Translations under genes and position numbers: made by a program
Notes under the pieces: generated by a model
Told to the model about the DNA's origin: nothing
The model's database searches: none
The model's input: only the letters and a program-made list of their open reading frames with translations
Assembly: GCF_001428005.1 (NCBI RefSeq)
Contig: NZ_LMSB01000001.1
Coordinates: 63,567 to 115,184 of the forward strand
Direction: 5' to 3'
DNA length: 51,618 bases
Origin: Arthrobacter sp. Soil736
GTDB taxonomy: Bacteria; Actinomycetota; Actinomycetes; Actinomycetales; Micrococcaceae
Shown: positions 20,116 to 28,004 of the stretch, one piece after another
Layout: every line of letters begins with the position of its first letter
Position numbering within the stretch: the first letter of the stretch is position 1

Positions 20116-20131
20116 CGAGACTTAAGTCTCG
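20116..20131. promoter_or_regulatory. 16-bp perfect palindrome
   Basis: CGAGACTTAAGTCTCG is fully self-complementary with no spacer. It lies 61 bp upstream of the 73-aa gene and 55 bp after the antiporter stop. It could be a dimer-binding operator or a small RNA hairpin. Confidence 0.45.
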
Positions 20132-20191
20132 GAGTCCATACGACTGGCCTTTTTGCTATGGGGGCAGCCACTCGACGAGGAGTCACAAGGC

Positions 20192-20413
20192 ATGAACAGT
20201 CACGAAAAGGGCACGTCCGAAACCTTCCACCGGCAGCCGCGCAGCGGCGAACGGCTCGACCTGAGGAGCCTGCACGTCCGCGAAGACGTGGCGCGCACGG
20301 GGCGCTGCGGCAACGTTCATCTGGCCACCGGACGCACGTGCATCCTGCCCGAGCGCCACCAGGGGTCCTGCGGTTTTGTCGGCCCGGAAGACGCCAAAGG
20401 CCTGGTGAATTAG
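20192..20413 (+). CDS. 73-aa hydrophilic protein with paired cysteines
   Basis: A small gene with GAGGAG 10 nt before its ATG at 20192. The 73-residue product is hydrophilic and basic in its first half (SGERLDLRSLHVREDVARTG). Its second half has CGNVHLATGRTCILPERHQGSCG, where three Cys and two His could form a small metal site. I recognise no named family. It converges with the monooxygenase at 20427, and its stop codon lies in a 17-bp perfect tandem duplication. A palindrome upstream may regulate it. Confidence 0.65.
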   Translation: MNSHEKGTSETFHRQPRSGERLDLRSLHVREDVARTGRCGNVHLATGRTCILPERHQGSCGFVGPEDAKGLVN

Positions 20414-20430
20414 AAGGCCTGGTGAATTAG
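20397..20430. repeat. 17-bp perfect tandem duplication across convergent stop codons
   Basis: AAGGCCTGGTGAATTAG occurs twice back to back, at 20397-20413 and 20414-20430. The plus-strand gene stops at the TAG of copy 1. The minus-strand gene stops at the TAA (TTA at 20427-20429) of copy 2. Each copy therefore holds both stop signals. Confidence 0.9.
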
Positions 20431-21464
20431 CGCGCCGGGACGCCGATTTCCTTGTTCACGGCGGGCATGATTTCGGTGGCCAGCAGCTCGATGGAGCGCG
20501 CGGTTTCGGCGAAGGGGAGGCCGCCCAAACCGACCTGGGCCAGGTAACGGCTGGTGCCGAGGTTCTCGTGGATGTCCAGGAGCTTCTCGGTGACCTGCTG
20601 GGGGCTTCCCACGAGGAGTCCGCCGCCGGGCTCGGTCCAGTCGTCGAAGGTCGACCGCGGGAAGTGGTCCACCGGGCGCGGCATGTTCTGTTCAAAATAG
20701 GCCCGGTAGTGGGGGTAGAAGGTGTCCCGCGCCTGCTGCGAGGTAGGCGCCGCATAAAAGTGCCCGCCGGCCCCCACCGGCAGGGCAGCGGAATCGTGCC
20801 CGGCGTCGGCCGCGCTCTGGCGGTAGAGTTCCACGAGGCGGCGGAACCTGGCCGGCCCCGACAGCAGGGCGATGAACAGCGGCAGCCCCAAGCGCCCCGC
20901 CCGCGCAAAGCTTGACGGGGTGCCGCCCACGCCCACCCAGACGGGGAGCTTGTCCTGGACCGACCGGGGCGCGATGTCCATTCCGGGAATGCTCTGGGTC
21001 AGGTTTCCCTGCCAGTTCACCACCGCGGCGTCCCGCAGTTCCAGCAGAAGGCGCAGCTTTTCGTCAAAGAGGGCGTCGTAGTCGTCCAGCCCGTGGCCGA
21101 ACAGCGGATACGACTCCACGAAGGCGCCACGGCCGGCGATGATCTCGGCCCGGCCGTCGGAAATCAGGTCCAGGGTCGCGAACTGCTCAAAGAGACGCAC
21201 GGGGTCCTGCGTGGAGAGCACGGTGACCGCGGTGCCGAGCCGGAGGTTCGTGGTTTCCCGGGCAATGGCTGCAAGCACAATCTCCGGGGCGGACAGGGCA
21301 AAGTCACGGCGGTGGTGCTCCCCCAGGCCGAGGAAACTGAGGCCGGCCTGGTCAGCCAGCTTGGCCAGCTCGATGATTTCCTTCAGGCGCTGCTGCGGAG
21401 ACAGCGATGCGCCGGTGCTGATGTTTCGTGAAAGCTCGCCAAAGGTGAAGATGCCAAAGTCCAT
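20427..21464 (-). CDS. LLM-class flavin-dependent oxidoreductase
   Basis: A 345-residue luciferase-like monooxygenase. The start MDFGIFTFGELSRN, LSFLGLGEHHRRDFALSAPE, LRLGTAVTVLSTQDPVRLFEQ, and GRAEIIAGRGAFVESYPLFG are typical of the FMN-dependent TIM-barrel group. It would oxidise an unknown substrate using reduced flavin from a separate reductase; the FMN reductase at 17094 is a possible but unproven supplier. No ribosome binding site precedes the ATG at 21464, so the transcript may be leaderless. The palindrome TTGAACATTCAA (21471-21482) lies directly upstream. Confidence 0.92.
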   Translation of the reverse strand: MDFGIFTFGELSRNISTGASLSPQQRLKEIIELAKLADQAGLSFLGLGEHHRRDFALSAPEIVLAAIARETTNLRLGTAVTVLSTQDPVRLFEQFATLDLISDGRAEIIAGRGAFVESYPLFGHGLDDYDALFDEKLRLLLELRDAAVVNWQGNLTQSIPGMDIAPRSVQDKLPVWVGVGGTPSSFARAGRLGLPLFIALLSGPARFRRLVELYRQSAADAGHDSAALPVGAGGHFYAAPTSQQARDTFYPHYRAYFEQNMPRPVDHFPRSTFDDWTEPGGGLLVGSPQQVTEKLLDIHENLGTSRYLAQVGLGGLPFAETARSIELLATEIMPAVNKEIGVPAR

Positions 21465-21470
21465 GTTTTA

Positions 21471-21482
21471 TTGAACATTCAA
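21471..21482. promoter_or_regulatory. palindromic operator candidate at the monooxygenase start
   Basis: TTGAACATTCAA is an inverted repeat with 5-bp arms and a 2-bp centre, seven bases from the start codon at 21464. Its position would block a leaderless start or core promoter. Confidence 0.4.
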
Positions 21483-21616
21483 GTAGTTGGTTTCATTCCG
21501 CGAACGGCGGCGGGGGACGACGACGGCGAACGGCGGTATGTGATCGGCACTCCCCTGCGCCCGGGTCCGGTCCTAAGATTGTGCTATCTGAGCACGCGGG
21601 AAAGGGTGTGAGACCG

Positions 21617-21916
21617 ATGGCAGAGCATTACGCTTCCGGGGTCTGGCAGGTCAAACTCGGCAACGATGACGAGTTTGTGGAGCGGTGGAAGGAGTTCCTG
21701 CAGTGGTCGCGGGAAAACTACCCGGCCATGGTGGTGGCGAAACTTCTCCGCGACAGCGGTACCGCCGGGCACTATATTTCGTTCTCGGAGTGGACCGACG
21801 AGGCTTCCCGGAATGCGTGGAAGCAGCAACCCGAGTTCAAGGCCCGCATCGGTGCCTGCGTGGCACTGTGCGAGGACATGCGCGGGGCTGATTACGAGCT
21901 GGCGGCGACGGTCTAG
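21617..21916 (+). CDS. antibiotic biosynthesis monooxygenase (ABM)-fold protein
   Basis: A 99-residue dimeric ferredoxin-like ABM-fold protein. It begins MAEHYASGVWQVKLGNDDEF and carries the pattern FVERWKEFLQWSRENYP followed by ISFSEWTDEASRNAW. The last part, GACVALCEDMRGADYELA, resembles the C-terminal helix region of this group. ABM proteins include monooxygenases and heme-degrading enzymes but many have no known activity. The ATG at 21617 follows AAAGGG at a long spacing. An in-frame upstream start at 21581 would add 12 residues. A degenerate repeat of the stop region follows at 21927-21940. Confidence 0.75.
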   Translation: MAEHYASGVWQVKLGNDDEFVERWKEFLQWSRENYPAMVVAKLLRDSGTAGHYISFSEWTDEASRNAWKQQPEFKARIGACVALCEDMRGADYELAATV

Positions 21917-21940
21917 CCGACGATCCAGCTGACGGTTTAG
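21897..21940 (+). repeat. imperfect repeat of the stop-codon region of the ABM gene
   Basis: Bases 21897-21916 (AGCTGGCGGCGACGGTCTAG, ending in the gene's stop) recur at 21927-21940 as AGCTGACGGTTTAG, with a 6-nt deletion and one change. The similarity is weaker than at the other convergent ends. Confidence 0.35.
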
Positions 21941-21995
21941 CACTGGCCGCCTGCCTCGGTGCCGATGCTGACGGCGTGATTGCGCACGCCGGTTC

Positions 21996-22331
21996 TCAGG
22001 GGGCGATCTCGCCGGCCAGTTCAGACGCCGGCCTGAGGATCCAGCGCTCCCCGTCCTTCTCGTAGCTGATCACCACGGAGGCGCTGGTGCCGCTGGCCGC
22101 ATCCATCGCCAGCAGCAGCGCGTCCTCCATCCGCCGCGCGTGCTCAAGCCGTTCGATCGTGGTGCCTGCGAGGTCGCTGTTGTCGATCAGAATAGAGACT
22201 TTTCCGTCCGCGACGACTTTGAGTGAATATCCCTGATCGTCATGGACGGATCCGCGGGAGGTTGCGATTTCCGTGACCCTGTCCGCACGAACCAGGCTCT
22301 GGCTGATCGTGCGGATCCACACGTCACCCAT
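21996..22331 (-). CDS. conserved hypothetical protein
   Basis: A 111-residue soluble protein with no recognised family. Strands such as MGDVWIRTISQSLVRADRVTEI, YSLKVVADGKVSILI and SVVISYEKDGERWIL suggest a small alpha+beta fold. The start is set at the ATG at 22331 because AAAGGAG lies 6-11 nt before it; an in-frame ATG at 22352 would add seven residues and bury that site. It is divergent from the ABC exporter. Confidence 0.7.
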   Translation of the reverse strand: MGDVWIRTISQSLVRADRVTEIATSRGSVHDDQGYSLKVVADGKVSILIDNSDLAGTTIERLEHARRMEDALLLAMDAASGTSASVVISYEKDGERWILRPASELAGEIAP

Positions 22332-22567
22332 TGGAACTCCTTTGCTCGCCATGCGCGGCAGGAACTGCCCACAAGCAAAACGGTAGCCCGTGACGGCCCG
22401 AATGTAAGCCCCCAGAAGTCACTTCCCGGCCGTTGGGGCGCTGTTCCGTGCTTTTGGGGCCGCGCACCGTGATTCCGGGTGGTGACTGGGGAACGATTCC
22501 GGCACACGACCACTGCCTAGCCCCCACATTGGTGCATATCCCGCCTGCCTCTTCATTCGCGCCAACA

Positions 22568-22605
22568 AGGTTTCTCCAACCTCGGGCAGAGCTTTCCCAA
22601 AGCTC
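22568..22605. promoter_or_regulatory. two inverted repeats upstream of the ABC exporter
   Basis: AGGTT-N5-AACCT (22568-22582) is followed by the perfect repeat GAGCTTT-CCC-AAAGCTC (22589-22605). They lie 42 nt or more before the exporter start. One may be an operator. The rest of the gap from 22332 to 22646 shows nothing else I can name. Confidence 0.35.
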
Positions 22606-22646
22606 AGCCAGAGATAGTGAGCGGCACCAGGAATTTAGGGGGAAAG

Positions 22647-24472
22647 ATGTTCTTGACCTTTTGGCGGTTTCGCAGCGCGATTGCGTCCCATGCGGGGGCA
22701 ATGGGCGGAGGTGCGCTGCTGGTTATCTTCGTCGCCGCGATGGAAGTGGCATTGCCCTGGCCCATGAAGATCATTGTCGACGACGTCCTCCAGCCGTTGG
22801 GCCAAACCGCTCAGCACGGGACGCCGGCCGTCCTGGGGCTAGCCGCATTCGGTCCCCTCCAGCTGCTCCTCCTCGCCGCAGGGGCACTGCTCACCATGAC
22901 AGTGATGAACGCCGCCGCGGACTATCTGGGGACCCGTATGCTCAACAGCGTCGGCGAGAAGACCATGGCCACCATCCGCGCCGACGTTTTCGCCCATCTG
23001 CAGCGCCTGTCCCTGTCCTTCCACGACAAGCAACGGCTGGGCGACCTGGTCACACGGACCACCACGGACGTCGACTATGTGCGCGCGCTGATGGTGTCGA
23101 TGCTTTCGGTGCTGCTTCCCAACGTGTTCATTCTGGGCTTCGTCACCACCATTTGCGTGCTCGTCGATCCCGCGTTTGCCCTGATCGGCCTTGCAGTGGC
23201 CCCGCTGCTGTTCGTGACCGTGCTGGTCTACCGGCGCCGGATAAAGATGGCCTCCCGGGAGGCCCGCAGCAAGGACAGCGACATAGCAGCAGCCATGTCC
23301 GAGACGTTCGCGTCTGTGCGGGTGATGCAGACGTATACGAGCGAAGCGCGTCATGAGGACGACTTCCGCGCCCGGAATAACGGACGGCGGGACGCCGGCC
23401 TGAGGGTCATCCGGCTTCAGTCCATGTTCTCGCCCCTGGTCGACGTCATCGCGACAATGGGCACGGTCCTGGTGCTCTGGATCGGAGCCCAACGGGTGTT
23501 GGAAGGCACCATGACGCTGGGAATGTTGCTCGTATTCCTCGCCTACCTCAAGGCGCTCTATTCGCCGATGAAGTCCCTGGCGAAACTGACAACGGTGATT
23601 AGCCGCGGGCAGGCGAGCGCCGAGCGTATCCAGGAAATTCTGGACACGGCTCCGGCCATCTCCGACAAGCCGGGGCCGTGCCTGCCCCGAAGCTGGCCGG
23701 CGCAGTGGAATTGCGCGGCGTCAGCTTCGGCTACCAGGGGGATCGAAACGTCCTGCACGGGATTGGCCTCAAGGCCGAGCCGGGCAGCGTCGTGGCCATC
23801 ACCGGCCCCACGGGAGCCGGGAAATCGTCCGTCGTCAGTCTGATTCCGCGCCTGTACGACGCGACGCTGGGGGCCGTTCTGCTCGACGGCGTGGACGTGA
23901 GGGATATGCAGGTCACCACCGTGCGCAAGCAGATCTCCATGGTGCTGCAGGAGTCCATCCTCTTCCGGGGAACGATCTACGACAACATCGCCTACGGCTC
24001 CGAGGGGGCCGGCAGGGAGCAGGTGCTTGCGGCCGCCGAGGCGGCCCACGTGGACGAATTCGTCCGGAACCTGCCGCTGGGATATGACACCCCGGTAGCG
24101 GAGAGAGGCGTCACCCTCTCCGGCGGACAGCGCCAGCGCATCGCCATCGCCCGGGCACTGGTCCGGGACACACCCATCGTCATCCTCGATGAACCAACGT
24201 CCGGCCTGGATGCGATCTCGGAGCAATACGTCATGCGTGGCCTCGAACAGCTGATGGCCGGACGCACGGTCATCGTCATTGCCCACCGGCTTTCCACGCT
24301 CCAACGCGCCGACCGGATTTATGTCATGGACCACGGTCGGGTGGTCGAAAGCGGCCGGCACGGCGAGCTTGTCGAAGCGGGCGGCCTCTACAGCCGCCTG
24401 GATCAGCTCCAGCACGCCAAGGAAGCCCCGGCGCCGGCCTTGACCATGGTGCCGACGGAGCAAAGCGCATGA
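22647..24472 (+). pseudogene. ABC exporter (membrane-ATPase fusion) with a single-base frameshift
   Basis: The two halves of one exporter lie in different frames. The first frame (22647 to about 23672) encodes six membrane segments and helices typical of an MdlB/MsbA-type transmembrane domain and ends at AISDKPG. The second frame from about 23678 encodes the ATPase: Walker A GPTGAGKSS, signature LSGGQRQR, Walker B VILDEPTS, H-loop IVIAHR. The expected junction is restored by one extra G in the GGGG run at 23672-23675. Without it the first frame runs to a stop at 23843. A GTG at 23678 could restart translation but has no clear ribosome binding site. It could be a true mutation, a slippage site or a sequence error. 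Confidence 0.85.
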
Positions 24473-25392
24473 GCAGGAACAAGCCCGGCACTTACGGTGC
24501 GCTGCCGTGGCGCATCGGAAGCAAGGGCGCCCTCGAAGTACTCCTGATTCACCGGCCGGCGCATGGCGACTGGTCCATCCCCAAAGGCAAGGCGGAGCCT
24601 GGAGAGTCGGCCCGGGAATGTGCGGCGCGGGAAGTGCGGGAGGAGACCGGTTTCGAATGCCGCCTCGGCGCGGAACTGCCGAGCATCCGCTACGAAGACA
24701 GCAGGAACAGGATCAAGACGATCCGCTACTGGGCCGCAGCCGCGGAGTCTGGCCACTTCCGCGCCAACACCGAGGTGGACGCGGCGAGGTGGCTGTCCCT
24801 CCCCGCCGCCTTGCGCACCGTGACGGAGCCGCGGGACCGGCCTGCCATCGTCGCCCTGGGCACGCAGCTCCAACTGCAGCTCGGAGTGCGTCCCGTGCCT
24901 GAGCGGGAAAAAATGCTGTTGCTGGTCCGCGGCGCCCGGGTCACCAGGCGCAGCGAACGGGGACCTACGGATGACAGCTGGCCGCTGGGTGACGAAGTCG
25001 CACACGCCGCCCAATCACTGGCCGCGCTGGGAGCGGTGTTCAAAATAGAGCGGGTCCTGTCCGCCCCCACGGTCCGCTGCGTCGAGACCGTAGCCGAGCT
25101 GGCGCGGCGGGAGTCCCTTGAGGTGGTGCGTTCAGACCACCTCACGGGAGGCAGCATCGAAGCGGCCCTCCGCCTCGTTGCGCAGGCCCGCGGGACCGGA
25201 ACGGTCCTGTGCACGCACGAGGGAGTGATGGAAGGCGTGCTGGACCATCTGGTCCGCCATGACCGCACCATCTTGAACAAACGGTTCCGCGTCCGCAAAG
25301 GATCCGCCTGGGTCCTCACCGGCGATGAGAGCCGCTACCACTCCGCCTACTATCTCCCGCTGCCGGCGGCGGACCTCGCCAGCACGCCATAG
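24469..25392 (+). CDS. NUDIX hydrolase fused to a degenerate histidine-phosphatase domain (MutT1-like)
   Basis: A 307-residue two-domain protein laid out like mycobacterial MutT1. Residues about 8-140 are a NUDIX domain with an intact box starting at Gly40 (GKAEPGESARECAAREVREE). Residues about 148-300 are a histidine-phosphatase fold. The usual RHG/RHA at its start is here VRGAR, so the catalytic His is replaced by Gly155. Arg203 (SAPTVRC) and His250 (CTHEG) remain. MutT1 cleans oxidised nucleotides or dinucleoside polyphosphates. The NUDIX half should work; the phosphatase half is probably not catalytic. The ATG overlaps the exporter's stop (ATGA). Confidence 0.9.
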   Translation: MSRNKPGTYGALPWRIGSKGALEVLLIHRPAHGDWSIPKGKAEPGESARECAAREVREETGFECRLGAELPSIRYEDSRNRIKTIRYWAAAAESGHFRANTEVDAARWLSLPAALRTVTEPRDRPAIVALGTQLQLQLGVRPVPEREKMLLLVRGARVTRRSERGPTDDSWPLGDEVAHAAQSLAALGAVFKIERVLSAPTVRCVETVAELARRESLEVVRSDHLTGGSIEAALRLVAQARGTGTVLCTHEGVMEGVLDHLVRHDRTILNKRFRVRKGSAWVLTGDESRYHSAYYLPLPAADLASTP

Positions 25393-25444
25393 CCCTGGGG
25401 CTGGGCGCTACTCCCCGATGATTTCCCGGGCGTACGCTCAGTTT

Positions 25445-25768
25445 GTGGACATCGTGGAATTCCTGTCCGATCGCATCGCCGAAGACGAGGCGGTGGCGCG
25501 CAAGCTCCTCGGTGACCGGACCACCTCCGAAACGGGCAAGTGGTACGAACGCCGCCTGCTGCTGGAATGCGAGGCCAAGAGAAGGCTCATCGGCATCATC
25601 GAAGCGGCCCGGCAGACCGCCCTGGCAACGCTTGTCAGCGACCCGTACGGCGAGGACACACACTGGATTCCCGGCGCCCTGGAATGGACCGGGCTGTCCC
25701 TGAACGCCTTGGCGCTGCCCTACTCCGACCATCCGGACTTCGAACAGGACTGGCTGTGGTCGCCCTGA
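25445..25768 (+). CDS. DUF6221 family protein
   Basis: A 107-residue protein of the small actinobacterial DUF6221 family, whose members begin like DIVEFLSDRIAEDEA and carry a CEAKRR block in the middle and LALPYSDHPDFEQDW at the end. All three are seen here. The family is cytoplasmic and of unknown function, and is often found on phage- or plasmid-like DNA, though nothing else here is phage-like. The start is set at the GTG at 25445 to match the family N-terminus; an in-frame ATG at 25418 adds nine residues, and neither has a strong ribosome binding site. Its stop is in a 23-bp tandem repeat. Confidence 0.8.
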   Translation: MDIVEFLSDRIAEDEAVARKLLGDRTTSETGKWYERRLLLECEAKRRLIGIIEAARQTALATLVSDPYGEDTHWIPGALEWTGLSLNALALPYSDHPDFEQDWLWSP

Positions 25769-25805
25769 CCGGTCAGTCACCTTCGCCCTGACCGGGCTGT
25801 CACCT
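25760..25805. repeat. 23-bp tandem duplication across convergent stop codons
   Basis: Bases 25760-25782 and 25783-25805 are tandem copies that differ at two positions. Both copies hold a plus-strand TGA (the first is the DUF6221 stop) and a minus-strand TGA (TCA at 25777-25779 and 25800-25802; the second is the HNH-nuclease stop). Confidence 0.9.
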
Positions 25806-26660
25806 GCTCTCCAGGATCCTTTGGGCGGCGGCCTGCGCCTCCAGTTCCTGCTGGGACAGGACCGAGCCGGCGATGTGTCCGGCTCCTGACATCATCGCCC
25901 GCAGCTCCGCGGGGGTGTAGGGCACGGGCCTGCGGTGAGCCATGTAGTGGCAGTTCGGGCACAGCGGGACCAGGTCGCCGATGGGGTCCAGCTCGTAGCC
26001 GGGCCCCAGCTGGGAGACGGGCGTCAGGTGATGGACGTGGATGAAGCCTTCCCCCTCGGGACCGTAGACGGCTTCGAAGGAGAATCCGCAGGCAGCGCAG
26101 GACGTGCCGTGGTGCGCCAGGCAGATCCGCCGGGCCTGGGGGCTGCGCTCATACCGGTTCATGGCGACCCGGGTCAGGGCATCCTGCGGGGCCGTCCCGG
26201 GCACCGGCAGGATCGGATCGATCCCGTCCGGCGGCAGGTGCTCCGCCCAGATGGCGCGGACCGCCCTCTCCTCTTCGTCCGGGATCCGCCGGCCAGCCGC
26301 CTTGACGGTGTTCCACCCCGACATCGGCGCCCTGGCAATGAGGACGTCCACGGGAATCTGGTCGCCCAGCGGAAGCAGTGCGTCAAAGTCCACGTCGATG
26401 ACCGTGCCGGACTCACCGGCTTTCTCCGCGGGGGCGGGACGGTACGGGGTGGAAGCGGTAACACCGTGGCCAATCAGTCCGCGGCCTGCCTTACCCACCA
26501 GAAGCAACCAGGCGTCCGCGCCGGGCGCGACTTTTGTGCTGTTGAGGATTCGCCACGGGCGGCGATGGACCCCGGCCGCGGCGAGCTCGTCGACGACCCT
26601 CGAATACTCCGGCCACGTCGTACCGGCGCCCGGGTTCCAGCCCAGCAATACAGCCACCAT
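25800..26660 (-). CDS. EVE-HNH endonuclease, probable modification-dependent (type IV) restriction enzyme
   Basis: A 286-residue protein. Residues 1 to about 140 look like an EVE/PUA-type base-reading domain (LLGWNPGAGTTWPEYSRVV, WLLLVGKAGRGLIGHGV). Residues about 175-250 are an HNH nuclease: zinc ligands C188/C191 and C234/C237, the metal-binding pair HH at 210-211, and VPLCPNCHYMAH. The pairing of an EVE-type domain and HNH is known from enzymes such as VcaM4I that cut DNA with modified cytosine. No methyltransferase gene is nearby, which fits type IV restriction. The start ATG at 26660 is the natural one. Confidence 0.8.
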   Translation of the reverse strand: MVAVLLGWNPGAGTTWPEYSRVVDELAAAGVHRRPWRILNSTKVAPGADAWLLLVGKAGRGLIGHGVTASTPYRPAPAEKAGESGTVIDVDFDALLPLGDQIPVDVLIARAPMSGWNTVKAAGRRIPDEEERAVRAIWAEHLPPDGIDPILPVPGTAPQDALTRVAMNRYERSPQARRICLAHHGTSCAACGFSFEAVYGPEGEGFIHVHHLTPVSQLGPGYELDPIGDLVPLCPNCHYMAHRRPVPYTPAELRAMMSGAGHIAGSVLSQQELEAQAAAQRILESR

Positions 26661-26688
26661 GTCTTTATGGTGCCACCTGAGGAGCGGT

Positions 26689-27324
26689 TCAGGAGGATCC
26701 GCTCCAGAAGCGCCGCCACCACCGGCGCTTGGACTCCGGCTCCGGTTCCGGCGGGGCAGCGGCGGCCTTGGCTGCCCGCCGCTCGATCCAGCGCTGCACT
26801 TCGGCGTCGGCGTCGCGGGTTTTGGTGATCACGGGCGGCCCGCCCTGAAGCTGGCGCCGCGCATCAATCACCCGCGCATTGAAATCCGCCACGATGTCGC
26901 GCACCTGTTTTTCCGAGTACTGGGCATCGAGCCTAGAGTCGAGCTCGGCGTCCTCGGTGCGCAGGAGAATCGCTTTCGGGCCGAGGCCGGTGATGTGTTC
27001 ACGCTGGATCAGGCCCTTGACCCACCAATCGGGATCGTAGCCCTCCCCCAGCCCCGGAATCGGCTTGCCGGCATACTTCAGGTTGTCGAACTTCCCCTGC
27101 GCCATGGCGTCCCGGATCAGGTACTCAACCCTGGCGGCGTCATCGATCTTCTTGCGCTTCTGCCGGTCTTCCTCCTCGGCCGCGGCAAGCTCCGAATCCT
27201 CCCGGGCCGACCCGCCGGAGGCCCGGACGGCGCGGAGCTCGGCGCCCCGTTCCATCCGCCGTCTGAACTCGCCGGCCGTCCCGCCGCCCATCATCCACCA
27301 CGCCCTTGCCCACCTGGAATCCAT
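26689..27324 (-). CDS. DUF1992 (DnaJ-homologue subfamily C member 28-like) protein
   Basis: A 211-residue soluble protein with the DUF1992 core at about 60-130, whose hallmark is here: LIRDAMAQGKFDNLKYAGKP and DPDWWVKGLIQREHITGLGP. Charged helices flank it, and the C-terminus is a Pro/Glu/Lys then Trp/Arg-rich tail ending RRWWRRFWSGSS, which might contact membrane. The family's function is unknown. The ATG at 27324 has GGAAG upstream. It lies just upstream of the HNH gene on the same strand with a 28-bp gap, so the two may be co-transcribed. Confidence 0.85.
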   Translation of the reverse strand: MDSRWARAWWMMGGGTAGEFRRRMERGAELRAVRASGGSAREDSELAAAEEEDRQKRKKIDDAARVEYLIRDAMAQGKFDNLKYAGKPIPGLGEGYDPDWWVKGLIQREHITGLGPKAILLRTEDAELDSRLDAQYSEKQVRDIVADFNARVIDARRQLQGGPPVITKTRDADAEVQRWIERRAAKAAAAPPEPEPESKRRWWRRFWSGSS

Positions 27325-27419
27325 AAGCCTGACTTCCAGTATTCCGGCGTGGACCGCGCTCTTCAACGGCGGCGGCTCATGGCGCACCACCGGAGCTGCC
27401 TGCCTGCGGACGGGACAGG

Positions 27420-27456
27420 AGAGTACGACGGCGGGCACCTCCCGCCGTCGTACTCT
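27420..27456. terminator. GACGGCGG-core hairpin
   Basis: AGAGTACGACGGCGGG (27420-27435) pairs perfectly (16 bp) with 27441-27456 over the loop CACCT. It lies 9 nt after the stop of the minus-strand 67-aa gene and 96 nt before the DUF1992 start, so it likely separates two transcripts. Confidence 0.75.
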
Positions 27457-27465
27457 TGCGTTCGT

Positions 27466-27669
27466 TTACATGGGGTCAGGCCAGTTTCCGATGACCGCGC
27501 GGACCGGGGTGGCAGCGCCGGCGGCATGGGCGCCGGGGCGTGACGGGCCTTGAGCGTCGGGCATCGCCGGGCTGACAGGCCCGGCTGAGACAGGGCCAGG
27601 CGCGACCCCGCTGGGCGGCGTGTGCATGGGTTCAGAGGTGGCCGGAGGCTCAGACCTCGGAAAATTCAT
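27466..27669 (-). CDS. 67-aa Pro/Ala-rich protein
   Basis: A short gene with GAGGG five bases before its ATG at 27669 and a terminator-like hairpin right after its stop. The product is low in complexity: Pro, Ala, Gly and Ser make up most of residues 5-55, with four Met spread through it, and it ends VIGNWPDPM. No signal peptide, membrane segment or known domain is visible. A good ribosome binding site and terminator make translation likely; function unknown. Confidence 0.5.
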   Translation of the reverse strand: MNFPRSEPPATSEPMHTPPSGVAPGPVSAGPVSPAMPDAQGPSRPGAHAAGAATPVRAVIGNWPDPM

Positions 27670-28004
27670 CGGTACCCTCGCAAATCGTCGGCCACTGAAG
27701 CCGGGCTATGGGACATGTGAACAATGCCCGAGCCGTCAATTGAGTGGGCCGGTGCAGCAGTGCTCCCGGCCGGCCCAATTGGCGGCGTCGGTCATCGTAG
27801 TGCCGGAGAATCCGACGCGGATCGGCCACTCCGACAGCGACCGTGGTGCGGCCGTCCCAGCCCAGCTTGTGCAGGCACATTGTCCATGTCCCGGCACTCA
27901 CAACCACCCAATGCAACAACAGTATGGCTACCGCCCGGCGGAAGCATCCGTACCGATTACCCGAGTTTTTCCTACTGCGGCTACTTGTCCACTCGGGACC
28001 GGCG
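27670..28004. other. 335-bp stretch without an assigned gene
   Basis: It lies between the stop of the acetyltransferase (28005) and the start of the 67-aa gene, both on the minus strand. Open frames here (for example 27650-28054 on the minus strand) have no ribosome binding site or family-like sequence and overlap the flanking genes. It may hold the promoter of the 67-aa gene; I see no clear element. Confidence 0.4.
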
